This document shows, one piece after another, positions 33,592-44,449 of a stretch of DNA of 64,000 nt (positions are counted from its first letter, which is position 1; each line of letters opens with the position of its first letter). The notes beneath the pieces were generated by a model. That model did no database searches, was not told where the DNA came from, and saw nothing but the letters and a program-made list of their open reading frames with translations. A program made the position numbers and the translations under genes. This DNA is from Timema cristinae. Taxonomy: Eukaryota; Arthropoda; Insecta; Phasmatodea; Timematidae. The stretch is from NCBI GenBank assembly GCA_039000515.1, contig JBCFYV010011135.1, positions 11,950,468 to 12,014,467 of the forward strand. The letters are read 5' to 3'.

Positions 33592-34037
33592 TCATACTAG
33601 CCCCGTTCCCCGTAAAAAAATATTGTAAAAAATCCTGTAAAACTAAACCTCAAATTATCCATCATGTAAATATAAAAACAAAACTTTTTACTTATTATTA
33701 TTAAAATACAGTCCTACCATCACTGTATAGCCCCCTCTCTCTTTTTATCCTCCCTCCTATTTTCATCTCATTCCTCTTTGCTCACCCACCCCGCCCCCTT
33801 CACCAACCCCACTTTCCCTTCAACAACTTTTTTTTTCCAACGACTATATATTATACTATCGACATTTTTATGAGGAATAAATTAAATTTTCAAAATAAAA
33901 TATAGCCTATGTTACTCGCTGATAATGTAGCTTTATATTGGTGAAAGAATTTTTAAAATAGGTCCAGTAGTTTTTGAGTTTATCCATTACAAACAAAAAA
34001 AAATCAAATCTTTCCTCTTTATAATATTAGTATAGAT
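33592..34037 (+). repeat. Widespread arthropod-type interspersed repeat
   Basis: It runs from ATACTAGCCCCGTTCCCCG to TAATATTAGTATAGAT and contains ATAGCCTATGTTACTCGC, AATGTAGCTTTATATTGGTG and TCCAGTAGTTTTTGAGTTTA. I recall near-identical blocks in many unrelated insect and other arthropod genomes (from memory, unchecked). The complementary ends ATACTA / TAGTAT could be terminal inverted repeats. It contains no frame. Confidence 0.55.
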
Positions 34038-34099
34038 TTGGTGAGATTTCAAATCATTTCATAATATAGAGTATATAAATTGCTTTTCTTAAATCCATC

Positions 34100-34372
34100 T
34101 CTGTTTCCAGCCTTCGGGCTGGGTCAGTTTTTTTTATTCAAGCCACATATCTCCACTACCGACTTGCTAGGTCTGCCGTAGCTTCATATGCCTTATAATC
34201 TAACTTAAGACTAAGACAGGCACAAAATCCAGTCCCCAGCCATTAATTCATCAATGGTAGAGGATAAACTTAAATTTGACCAATGATACATTTTTCAGCC
34301 TTTCCGGGAATCAAACCCTGGACCGTTATCTCAGTAGACAGACATGCTACCAACTGAGATAAGGTATCAGAT
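34100..34372 (-). repeat. SINE family C, near full-length
   Basis: The complement starts in a tRNA-like head (TTATCTCAGTTGGTAGCATG, B box CAGGGTTTGATTCCC), then CCATTAATTCATC-type body, GTCTTAGTCTTAAGTTAG and CTACGGCAGACC in complement. It ends AAAAACTGACCCAGCC-GGCTGGAAACAG. The best preserved C copy, with clear A and B boxes. The 69-codon minus-strand and 84-codon plus-strand frames near it are not genes. Confidence 0.8.
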
Positions 34373-34599
34373 ACATACATTTCTTCCTCCTGCAAAATGT
34401 TTGGAAGATGCGAAGCTATGGTGGGTATTGAGGTTGAATCAATGGCGATATGATTTAATACGAGCGAATCTTGTACCAAGGATTCCTATTATAATCCTTC
34501 AACGAAACTACTATCAGATCTTCTCCATTTATGGATTTTTTAAAGGTGTGCTTACTTTGTGCTGCACACCGGGACAAGATTGTACTTGTACGTGGTGAC

Positions 34600-35100
34600 A
34601 AACATTTATTTTACAACACTTTTACGTTAAGGGCTTAGGATGTAAAGAGTGGCACGAAAGATAAGGGATTCTGTCGTATTATATTACCGTTTCCATTATC
34701 CGACAAACACTATGTATTGTACAGGATGTGGCAGAAACTATTATAAAGTTTGTAACTTGAAAATTAACACTTTAATTAAAAAGTAAATATTCACTAGCTA
34801 TATAAAAGCAAACTACACACTACACTTTTTACTGTTTGAAGATAATATCACTCAAGGGAGCTCCACCGGTCCATCACTCTCCTCAGCATAGATCTTCTAA
34901 TTTTTTCCGTCCCACCCTGTACAACCAACGTAAACTATATAGGGTAGAAGAGGTTATGGTTGAGACTATCAGAAGGTTTTTAATTGAAAAATTGGCTGAA
35001 AGTAGCTAAAGTCAACCTATTCAGAAATAACTACTATTTTCTTGTTTAAACTATATTATCATTAATGATTTCCAACTAGATTGACAATAGTTATGCTCAG
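34600..35100. other. No feature recognised
   Basis: AT-rich sequence without recognisable gene or repeat. Confidence 0.4.
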
Positions 35101-35129
35101 CCAACGTTGTAGTAAAGAACCTCGTCCGT

Positions 35130-35300
35130 CATCTTATCTCTGCTGGTAGCATGTCTGTCTACTGAGCTAAGGGTCCCAGGATCGATTCCTGTCATGGCCG
35201 AAAAATGTATATTTGGTAAAATGTGAGATTACTCTATCACAGTGAATAATTAACATCCAAGGGTGGGATGTTGTGTTTGTTCTAGATCTAAGTTAATGTA
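35130..35300 (+). repeat. SINE family C, 3'-truncated
   Basis: The head TCTGCTGGTAGCATGTCTGT, the B box AGGATCGATTCCTGTCATGG and AATGTATATTTGGTAAAATG are followed by CAGTGAATAATTAAC and GATGTTGTGTTTGTTC. Then similarity fades before the LINE-like tail. Confidence 0.65.
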
Positions 35301-36237
35301 TATTCACACTTTCACTGAAAAATAAGCGCACAACAGAAATGGGTTCTCGTGACTAGCTCTAAGCCAATCACAAGATTTTCGCCCCATCGGCGCGAGCTGT
35401 CCTGCTAAAGTTTAACTTTACTTCATCCACTCTGCCCGAGATGTTTGGCATGGAAAACTAAAAAAATCTCAAAAATATCCATCTCAAATCAGTACAAATG
35501 TGCACTTGACAAAGCATGCTCTGTAGAGCTAACAGCAGACAGACAGTTTCGTTGACCGTTGTGAGTAGATTTAAAATAACCCGCTAAGCATGTGTAGCAA
35601 TGTATTGGACTGTACCCCGAAACAACGCTATAATTTGTAAACATTAATCGAAATAATTATCAAAAATATATTATGTGTTTTCCCCTAGACAATAAAATAT
35701 GTTAATAACCAGCTGTTTAAAGTTAGCGTTGCAATGCGTGTGAATCAAGCCTTAGTTAATAAGCCGTGTACTGATATAATCAGTCAGTTCATAAAGTACA
35801 AGTTTAGTACCTCAAATAAAATAAAGATGATAAAGAACCTTCTGATATGTCACTTTCCACATTTCCCGCTGTTATTAGAAGTATCCTGAGAGGGCTTGAT
35901 ACTATCTTGGTGAATTATTGACAAAGTGCCTCAATAAAACCAGCTCAACCGCTCAGATTTATCTTGCAGCCCACATATACATTTATACAGGTTGATTCAA
36001 ATGTATCCAGTTATGACGTAACTTATGGGTCACGTGAATAAATAAAATACTTATTGAAAAAACTATTAGTTTATTGCAGATATAAACGTCATCTAAAATG
36101 ACAATACGAACACAATTTTAATAATAATTCTAGTGATAAAATAATGGCTTATTTTAATTTTATGTATGTATAAGTTTGTAAGCTATAAAAAAACTTTAAA
36201 TATAACTGTATGTGTTTGTGAAATATTTTTACATCCA

Positions 36238-36512
36238 TGAATGTTTCCAGCATGTGGCCTGGGTCAGTTTTTTAATCAAGCCATCTATTTTCTACTACTG
36301 GTTGGCTAGGCCGTCGTAACTTTATACCTCTTATTATCTAACTTAAGACTAGGACAGGCACCACATCCAGTCCCCGGCCATTAATTCATCACTGTGTAGT
36401 GTAAGTACACATCTCACCAATTATACATTTTTCAACCATGCCGGGAATCAATCCCGGGACCGATGTCTTAGTAGACAAACACGCTACTGACTGAGCAAAG
36501 GTGTCGGAGAAT
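36238..36512 (-). repeat. SINE family C, near full-length
   Basis: Same architecture as 34.1 kb: head with CTCAGTCAGTAGCGTG and B box GGGATTGATTCCCGGC in complement, body with GGACTGGATGTGGTGCC, and tail AAAAACTGACCCAGGCC followed by TGCTGGAAACATTCATGG. Confidence 0.8.
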
Positions 36513-37599
36513 TTTTTTAGATAAATGTGTTAATTATTTATACTTCAAATTTGATTCAAAACTGCTCAGTAACCGACACAAAATATAAGAAATCTTACTA
36601 AAACATTACTGCCCGGGGTTGCTAGTAAATATTATCTTGTAAAAAGGGACTATTAATGAGATGGTTAAGACCGGTGCTATAAGCAATTTCCCTTGTCTCA
36701 CCCATTTGGATTGGAGTATTTATATCCCTTGTGATTAAAATACTAATAAAAAGCTTTTAATTAGATTTTTCCCATTAGTCAGTAGATTAACATACAAATC
36801 AAATTAATATGACAAGGTGAAATTAAATTACATCACATTCATACATTATATTGTACATATTAATTTGTATTGTACTGTACACTCCGTCGTATTGTAAGGT
36901 AGCAGCTTCTTGGCTCAGCCCGCGTGGTATGCTATTCATCCACACATGACTGCTGAATAGTTTGCCTAGCTATACCCAAGGCCGTATTTAAAGAAAGCCT
37001 TAAGTCCTTAAATTATTTCTTGCCTGTAGGGAAGGATTGATGGGGGAGGGTTATGTATTTTTGCGATGTCCAAATAGTTTGATCAACTAAATTAATTTTA
37101 CTTTTTTGTTCCCTTCATAATCAAACCAATTATTCGTTACATACTTAGCTAATTAATTATGTTTAGACTCATTTCAAATTACAAAGAATTACAAAGTAAA
37201 CTAAATATTCTAGGAAATGCCGTGAATGATTTATTTTCTACTGCATCGGTAGTCACGTGGAAAAAAATGTTCTCATATGGTCCATTTTCAGTGATGTATA
37301 AAACAGGGTTCTCATAATGGCCGAAAATATTGAGGGACGTTTTCCTACATTGTTTCCCAACTTCTCTCACAGCAAATGTGGTTACATCTTCTTTAACTTG
37401 TATCTTCTTCATCACTATCCCACAAAAATTGTTTAAGGCATGTAACCCAGATGAATAGCCGAGGGGGTGAAATAGATAATATTATATTACATATAAATAT
37501 TATCCTATAGTTCACTCTGAACTATATTATCCCCTTCGCGGAATAACGGAATTTCACCTTTCAGCTAACCCACAAAATCCATTATCAATAGGCTTGTCA

Positions 37600-38440
37600 G
37601 CAGTTCCAGGGACTCACAGCAAAACACTTGTTTAAACTAATGTTAAAACATGCCTGGAGATAGATACTACATAATTGAAAAAATCTGCACTGCAATCGCT
37701 TAAGTGGTTATAAATACCCTAGATAACATATTTACAATATCCATACAAAACTTTAACAGGGATTCGAAACCCAAAACTTAAATGTATCATTCTACAATTT
37801 GCCTGGTTAATATCCTACAGTGTGTAAAAAACTACATCGAAATCGGTTTGTTGTTTCAGAGATAAACACAAATATCTGGCTGGTCCTTCACCAAGACTCA
37901 CAACACAAAACCTGATTATATCAAGCTAAAACATGCCTGGATAAATATTATACAAAAAAACTACATCCCAATTGGTTAAGAGGTTCCAGAGATATATACA
38001 CATATCCAGCTGACACTTCACCGATACTTACACCAAAACACCCGATTACAACTATTACACTGAAGAATGCCGGTATAAATACTCTTACGGAATACTAAAA
38101 ATGACACCACAGCAATTATGTGGTTCCATCAATGTATACAAACAATCGGCTGGCCTTCACCGGGACTCGATGGGCCGATACACTGAAACACCTTATTATA
38201 CACAAATAATGTTAAAATCGGCCTAGATATTGGTCCAGTATGGAAGTAAAAACTACACCGCAATCGGTTAAGTGGTTCCATAGATCCTAAGCAACAGATT
38301 TAAATAAAACCAGACGTATCTTTAACGAAGACTCAAACCCTGACTGTATGTATACTAGATCCTATCGAATATAAATAAAGGCACCACAACCGGTTATGAA
38401 GTTCCATGTATATCTTGCAACAGACAGACGTTTTTAAAAA
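37600..38440. repeat. Degenerate ~120-bp internal repeat
   Basis: At least five diverged units share AAAACATGCCTGGA, ACTACATCCCAATTGGTTAAG, GGTTCCAGAGATA and CTTCACCGGGACTC in the same order (for example 37.66, 37.93, 38.05, 38.22 and 38.35 kb). Spacing is uneven, so this is an old tandem array or a decayed repetitive region inside the long-inverted-repeat element. Confidence 0.6.
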
Positions 38441-38491
38441 CAGATATATATATATTATTATAATATATATATATATATAATATATATTATG

Positions 38492-38768
38492 CACACGTCT
38501 TATACCCATTCGGCTACACTAACTTACGCTAATGATGTAATTGTAGGGTGATTGTGAGATGAAATGGGGACCTAAAAGTTTTAACGTGGGTTCTGAACCA
38601 TGGTGGAGGCTTGGAATTCCACACATTCACAAGTTGTGACTAATACACGTCTTGTCAGAGGTGAAGGAAGGGTTTGGAAATAAAATAAATCCGTGTCGGA
38701 GCCAAGGATTGAATCCTGGACTCCCATCACCGAAGTCTGGCGCTTTACCCTAGAACGCCAGGTCACAT
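38492..38768 (-). repeat. SINE family B, diverged
   Basis: The complement gives GTGACCTGGCGTTCTAGGGT, the GGATTCAATCCTTGG B box, CACCTCTGACAAGACGTG and the tail AGCCGAATGGGTATAAGACG. It lies inside the long-inverted-repeat element, so it inserted after that element formed. A compound TA repeat precedes it (about 38444-38488). Confidence 0.8.
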
Positions 38769-38769
38769 T

Positions 38770-39589
38770 AAAAACAGTAAAAAACTTCCAATACTTTTTT
38801 ATTTAAAGATATTTACATTCCAAACCTTTAAAAAGCAGAGATATCATTTAAAGTGTTTTTAAACTCGTAAAACAAAAACAAAATTTATCCCTACCTTTCA
38901 TTCATTTAAACCTTCCCACGATGATATCATATTAATACTTGCAGATGACATAACCAGTATTATGGTTTGGATTTCCAGAATTTATTAAGTAAAAAAAACA
39001 CAGAAAAAACCAATGTTAACATTATAAATTTAATTAATTAGAAAATTATAATCAAAGTAAATCATAATAAACAACAATTTTATCAATCAAAATATTTATC
39101 AATACTTTTTACTAATCGTTATATTGTGGCCGTTTGGTACCATTAAATAAATTATGGTACCTCAAAACTATATAGACAGTCATAGTAACTTTGAAGAAAC
39201 AAATAATTTACCTTTTATAATTAAAACATGTCCAATGGATAAGATTTTATCTGATATCTTTTTTTTTGTCCACCCGGAAATAATATAAAGTATTTTAAAT
39301 CACGATTGGGACCCTTAAATTATATAAGTTATTTTTAACTCAGCGTCTTAAAATTAAAGTAAAAATCTTTTAGATTTAATTTATTATTTGCACTACATAT
39401 GTGTAATGTAATAATTAATCATTAATACATTCATAATTAGCTATTCACAGTAATAAAGATTCTGAAAAGAAGGAGACCTGCTTTATGTTACCATGTAAAA
39501 CTAATAAACGTGGGTAGCACTGCTGCCAAAATAATGTGTGGCATGGTTAAATCTTTAACAGCTTTTTTTTAAAAAAAGGCCAATTTATT
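38770..39589. other. AT-rich interior of the inverted-repeat element
   Basis: No frame or repeat recognised between the SINE and the right arm. Confidence 0.4.
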
Positions 39590-40164
39590 AATGAGACTAA
39601 ACATAAATAATTAGCTAAGTATATAACGAATAATTGGTTTGATTATGAAGGGAACAAAATAGTATAATTTAGTTGTTCAAACTATTTGGACATCGCAAAA
39701 AGACATAACCATTCCCCATCACTCCTGCCCTACAGGCAAGAAATAATTTAAGGACTTAAGGCTTTCTCTAAATACGGCCAAGGCGTAGCTAGGCAAACTA
39801 TTCTGCAGTCATGTGTGGATGTATAGCATACCGCGCGGTCTGAGCCAATAAGTTGCAACCTTACAATCTTGACGGACTCTACATAACAGCTTGGATATTA
39901 ACATTTGTTAAATATTTGTGATGTCAATATTTTTTTGGCTGCAACTTCATTGTTGAATTTAGAATAATCTTCAAAGAAAAGTCAAAACTTATATTTTTTA
40001 AGAGGCCAATTCGAAGATTCGAAGTTTCATGCGCCCTCAAGATCATTCGAGCACTAAAATTGTATTGCACAATTTTAATAAGTTTATTTATAATCTATAA
40101 ATGGCGATTCAATTATTTCAAATTACTACAGTCCGAGAGTAATAAGTGGTCAAAACTGCAATTT

Positions 40165-40456
40165 ATTATTATTAATAGCACCACATCTTACTACCCATTT
40201 GGTTACACGCACTTACGTTAATTTGTAATGGTAGGGTGATTGTGAGATGAAATGGAGGACCTACAGTTTAACGTGGAATCCGAACCATGGTGGAGGCCTG
40301 GCATTCCACACATTCACAAGTTGTGATTAATACACGTTTTGTCAGAGGTTAAGGAAGGGTTTGGTAATCATAAAAATCTTTGCTGGGGCCGAGGTTTGAA
40401 GCCCGGACCCCCAGCACAGAAGCCTGACACATACCCCTTGACTATGAGGTCACCTT
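40165..40456 (-). repeat. SINE family B, near full-length
   Basis: The complement reads GGTGACCTCATAGTCAAGGG, the B-box region GGGCTTCAAACCTCGG, CACAACTTGTGAATGTG, GGTTCGGATTCCACG and the shared tail with a short TAATAATAA end. Confidence 0.82.
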
Positions 40457-40920
40457 GCTATGATATTCTTTTCATGTAATATTGTTAACGTAAAGTAATT
40501 ATCGTATCAGGTTAATATTTTGTATAACTAAATATTTATATGAGCTGTGTACAGTGAAATATTTATTATACTATTAATAACATAAATATATCATTGAACT
40601 ATTAATATACATTAATATTAGTAATAAATTAATATTAAAAATAATATTAAGATTATAATTATTTCATTTTGTACATTTCATATTAATTTCTGGCCATTAT
40701 AAATTTTAGCCCCATACATTAATTACTTTACCTTGACACTGGTACGGTAGAAGCATAAAATAATAAGTTTGACCCCTTATGACTGGTGAACTGTGATGAT
40801 TTGAAACCATTAATTCATTATTAATAAATATACACTTGTTCAAATTATGCAATACACAGCTTAAAGTACAATGGTTTGTGCCTTTTTTTAGAATTACTTG
40901 TGTAAATTTTTTTAGCAATT

Positions 40921-41080
40921 TGTCTTACTACCCATTCGGTCTATACGCCAAAGTACTAATTACACTGATTGTTTAGTGATTAGGATGGTTCAATTGAGAG
41001 GAAGTGCACCTGAATTTGCGTGGAATGAGAGTGGAACACCAATTAGAAAAACCACCCTTAGTGCTGCCACCGAACGAGAA
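40921..41080 (-). repeat. SINE family A, 3' part
   Basis: GTCTTACTACCCATTCGG begins the complement of the shared tail. The body (AGAGGAAGTGCACC; AAAACCACCC) follows, but the tRNA-like head is lost at about GCTGCCACCGAACG. Confidence 0.68.
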
Positions 41081-41389
41081 CTTGTGTACTATATCTAAGC
41101 TAGTGTTCCCTTACACTCCTCACCTTCATCACTTTTATATATAATTAAGAAAGAGGATAAATAAAACCACGAAATTTCTTAAATCAAGGTAAAGAGGAAA
41201 GCTTGCTGCTAGTTCTCAAAAATCTTTATATCTTCTGTTGTGAGCCTTTCCAAAAAATACTGAATTTATTGAAGGAAAGCTAATTATAGCACTCTTGTTC
41301 ATCAAGCCTAGTCACATTACTCCGTAAATATGCTTAAATATTTTATTTAAATTAGCTAGTGTCCCATTTCTCACATTTTTAATTTCCCT

Positions 41390-42112
41390 CGACACCTTTG
41401 AGAGAAAGTTTTGTGATCAATAAAAAATTATAACGAAAGATTTTGATAAATGTCGACGTTTCATGACCCCCTGAAACCAAAAATGTGTTTTTCTCATTGC
41501 CGTCTGTCTGTCTGTACCTCTGGCTAGAGCTGGAACTATTTCACCAATATTTGTGATAAAGCCTGGTATCTAGTGTGTTCATAGCATCCCCCCCGAGGAA
41601 GTTTTAAAATTAGATTTCTAACCCTTATTTTAAGGGTAGATTACTGAAAGACAAAAAGAAAAAAATCCATTTACTAGGAATTCGATCTAACGATTTTGAT
41701 TAATTGCTATATCTAGACACTATTTTTTTTATTATTATAAACAAGATGGCAGCTCTCATTTTCTCAAAATATCGCAATAAAGTTTTAGTTCTATTAAAGA
41801 ACAGATCTTTTATTTGAAATATATTTATATAAAATCAATGGTTTCTGATCTATAATCAAGTATATCTATTAATGAATTTGATTTCTATGCTATTTGGTAG
41901 AGAAAGATGTTTCTATTTTCTCAATTTTTCTGTAACAGTGTCCCTAGTTCCTAATACGAAGTATGTAACAGTGTATATTATTTCATGTATGATCTTTTAT
42001 GTAATATTTCTACAACAATCTATACACCTATTATTTCGCTTCACAAATATTACGAATTATTATAAAAGGTCTATTTTAAGATAAAAGCGAGAGAAAGTCT
42101 GTGCTTAGTGTT
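41390..42112 (+). repeat. Family D repeat, near full-length
   Basis: It starts CTCGACACCTTTGAGAG and AAATGTCGACGTTTCATGAC, runs through TGCCGTCTGTCTGTCTGTAC, TCCCCCCCGAGGAAG and ATAAACAAGATGGCAGC, and ends AGAGAAAGTCTGTGC. It is about 720 bp with no terminal inverted repeat or protein recognised; a 70-codon frame inside is AT-rich chance sequence. Other copies are at 11.3, 12.9, 13.5 and 61.2 kb. Confidence 0.75.
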
Positions 42113-42387
42113 TTATCATTTATTTATTTTTTCTATTAATAAAACTTAGACCATAGGGCTATTAAGGTTAAAGAGCCCTGCTGGGATCTTCTAGTTTACT
42201 CATATTTTGGTGTGAATCATATTTTTAATTAACGCACCATAGAATCAACAATTATTGGTTTAAATCTGAAGGTATGCGTGGAAAAAATTTGTTTATTAAT
42301 GCAGCCCCCTTAATATAAATCCACAATATCACTTTCTGCGTCCCTCGTCTTATTTATTGTCAGGACTATTACCATAATTAAAATAAT

Positions 42388-42643
42388 AATAATAATAGCA
42401 CCACGTCTTACTACCCATTCGGGTTATACGCTTTAAGTACTAATTACGCTAATTGATTAGGAATTGGGAAGGTCGAATTAGAGGAAGTGAACCCACATTC
42501 GCGTGGAGGGAGAGTGTAAACCCATTTAGGAAAAACTACCCCCAGTTCGCCCGACCGAGATTCGAACCTCGATCTCCCCGTCCTCAGCAGTCGAGCTCTA
42601 CACGTCTAGCGCGTTAGCCAACTACGACACCAAGGCGGGTAAT
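42388..42643 (-). repeat. SINE family A, full-length
   Basis: The complement reads CCGCCTTGGTGTCGTAGTTG, the B box GAGGTTCGAATCTCGGTCGG, the body, and the shared tail CCCGAATGGGTAGTAAGACG with a short TAT/TAA end. It is the closest copy to the element at 220-478. Confidence 0.86.
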
Positions 42644-42732
42644 ATAATTAAAGTAATGAGGCAGGTAATTAAACCTATAAAATAAAATCTATCTCCATTT
42701 TCGTGTAAGAAAACGTAGCTTAAAACAATCGC

Positions 42733-42965
42733 TACCTTGGCTCAGTTAGTAGCATGTCTTTGAACTGTGGACTTACTATCAATGAATACTTAATGGCTGG
42801 GGACTGGATGTTGTGCCTGTCCTCGTCTTAAGTTATATTATAAGGCGTATGAAGCTACGACAGGCCTGTCCAGCCGGTAGTGAAAAATCTATTGCATGAA
42901 TAAAAAACTGACGCAGACCACAGACTGTAAACCGTAGTGGATGTAAAAAAATATGTGGGTGAATA
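42733..42965 (+). repeat. SINE family C, part of head deleted
   Basis: TTGGCTCAGTTAGTAGCATG begins the head, but the B box is missing or deleted. The body GTTGTGCCTGTCCTCGTCTT, CTACGACAGGCCTGTCC and the tail AAAAAACTGACGCAGACC, ACTGTAAACCG, GTGGATGTAAAAA are present. Confidence 0.72.
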
Positions 42966-43241
42966 TTTAGGAAAATATAAACCTCACCACACCAAAATAG
43001 GGTTATAATCCCATCCCCTGCAAACAACAGAAGACTGTGTTTGTGTTCCAACAGGTGCCGGGTGTGAACAAAATGAATCATTCAACCATCACAATATTAT
43101 CCCTTTACTAAATTACCGACCTCTTCTAGCATTGATGTATCAGGTAGAACCCGTTATTAATTCACGTACCGGAGAGGAATACAGCTAGAGAACACTGGAA
43201 GCATTATGGTTCCAAACACAGCGGCCTTAACATAGACCCTC

Positions 43242-43275
43242 ATATATATATATATATATATATAATATATATACA
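43242..43275. repeat. (TA)n microsatellite
   Basis: Alternating TA with ATAATATA slips and neighbouring CATATACATACATA. Confidence 0.88.
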
Positions 43276-43615
43276 TATACATACATAGTTTCCACACAAC
43301 ATCAAACATCGCTCTGAGGGATTCCGACAATCCACGAACAACCTGTTGAAAAGAAAAGTAATCTGTGGAATGATTTGAGAACATCGGTGTACATACTGTG
43401 AGCTAAAAAACTCGTAAATATTGGAACAATTTGATATCAAGTATACCTTTAAATAGTCCAATGTTCTTAAGAGAGCTAGATAAGCTACTAAATCTTTCAC
43501 CAATGCCAAGTTATGTTATCTGCTATTACCACATTATTTAGTTAATTACTCTATTGCATAGGGATTCGAAAGTTCATTGCTTCGTTTACAAAAGTACGCC
43601 AGCTATTCCTATCTA

Positions 43616-43852
43616 CAGTAGCCCCATGGCTTCTTTGGTGCTGACTGACAGCTCACAGCAGACTTCTGACAGTCAACATTTAGGTATATACCTAAATTTT
43701 TACTGTCAAAAGTGACAGCTGCTAGACACATGTTTTTGAAGATCATCTGGTTCAGCGTAGGGATACGTAGTTTGGTCTGGTAACTTTTTAAAGCTATCAG
43801 AAGTCAGCTGTGAGCTGTCAGTCAGCACCAAAGAAGCCATGGGGCTACTGTA
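43616..43852 (+). mobile_element. MITE copy 2, TA target duplication
   Basis: Inverted termini CAGTAGCCCCATGGCTTCTT ... AAGAAGCCATGGGGCTACTG are essentially perfect, with TA on both sides. It is 237 bp without coding capacity. It inserted into a LINE ORF2 remnant beside the 46-bp array, separating it from the end of the ORF. Internal GGTATATACCTAAAT and AGCGTAGGGATACGTAGTTT match the other copies. Confidence 0.93.
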
Positions 43853-43856
43853 GATC

Positions 43857-44300
43857 TAGTTCTATCCAGTCCACCTCATTACACCACATCCCTATCTGGA
43901 TCTAGTACTATCCAGTCCACCTCATTACACCCTAACCTTATCTTGAGCTAGTTTTATACACTCCACCTCATTACACCCTAACCTTATCTTTAGCTAGTTC
44001 TATCCAGTCCACCTCATTACACCCTAACCTTATCTTGAGCTAGTTCTATACAGTCCACCTCATTACACCCTAACCTTATCTTAAGCTAGTTCTATACAGT
44101 CCACCTCATTACACCCTAACCTTATCTTAAGCTAGTTCTATCCAGTCCACCTCATTACACCTATCCCTATCTTGAGCTAGTACTATCCAGTCCACCTCAT
44201 TACACCCTAACCTTTTCTTAAGCTAGTTCTATCCAGTCCACCTCATTACACCTATCCCTATCTTGAGCTAGTTCTATCCAGTCCACCTCATTACAGCCTA
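43857..44300 (-). repeat. 46-bp minisatellite from LINE ORF2 (second locus)
   Basis: About ten units of 45 or 46 bp contain GAGCTAGTTCTATCCAGTCC, ACCTCATTACACC and CTATCTT. The complement encodes CNEVDWIELAQDRDR-type peptide. The 45-bp units (CACCTATCCC) keep frame and sit next to the coding flank; the 46-bp units (CACCCTAACC) break it. The same unit forms the array at 20.4 kb. Confidence 0.92.
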
Positions 44301-44449
44301 TCTCCTTCAGACCCATTTTAATATTATCCTCCCATCTTCGTCTAGGTTTTCCAAATGTTCTCTTCCCAATTGGTTTGCCAGTCAGTGTTCTGAAAATGGT
44401 TCTATAATCTCTCATTCACGTTGAATGTCCTGCCCACCTAATATACGAG

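Larger units (their letters stand above)
36876..39885. mobile_element. 3-kb element with 300-bp terminal inverted repeats
   Basis: The left arm (36876-37175) and right arm (39590-39885) are inverted copies with roughly 10-15 percent mismatch by eye. Shared blocks include CATCCACACATGACTGC, TTTGCCTAGCTA, ACTTAAGGCTTTC in complement and TCATAATCAAACCAATTATTCGTTA. Between them lie an unrecognised 78-codon frame, a degenerate internal repeat and an inserted SINE B. No transposase is visible. It may be a non-autonomous DNA transposon, a fold-back element or two MITE-like copies flanking unrelated DNA. No clear target duplication was found. Confidence 0.7.
43540..44420 (-). pseudogene. LINE ORF2 C-terminus, split by array and MITE
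   Basis: Read on the minus strand from 44418: TGKPIGKRTFGKPRRRWEDN, then IKMGLKEIGCNEVDWIELAQ and DRDR. The 46-bp array (43857-44300) and a MITE (43616-43852) follow, and then DRNSWRTFVNEAMNFRIPMQ and a stop near 43555. Together they give the usual order of the insect non-LTR retrotransposon tail (GKRxxGRPRRRWEDN ... DWIxLAQDRDxWR ... VNxxMNxRxP), cut in two. No reverse transcriptase core is present. The first array duplication (15 codons) is in frame; later units of 46 bp are not. Confidence 0.82.
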
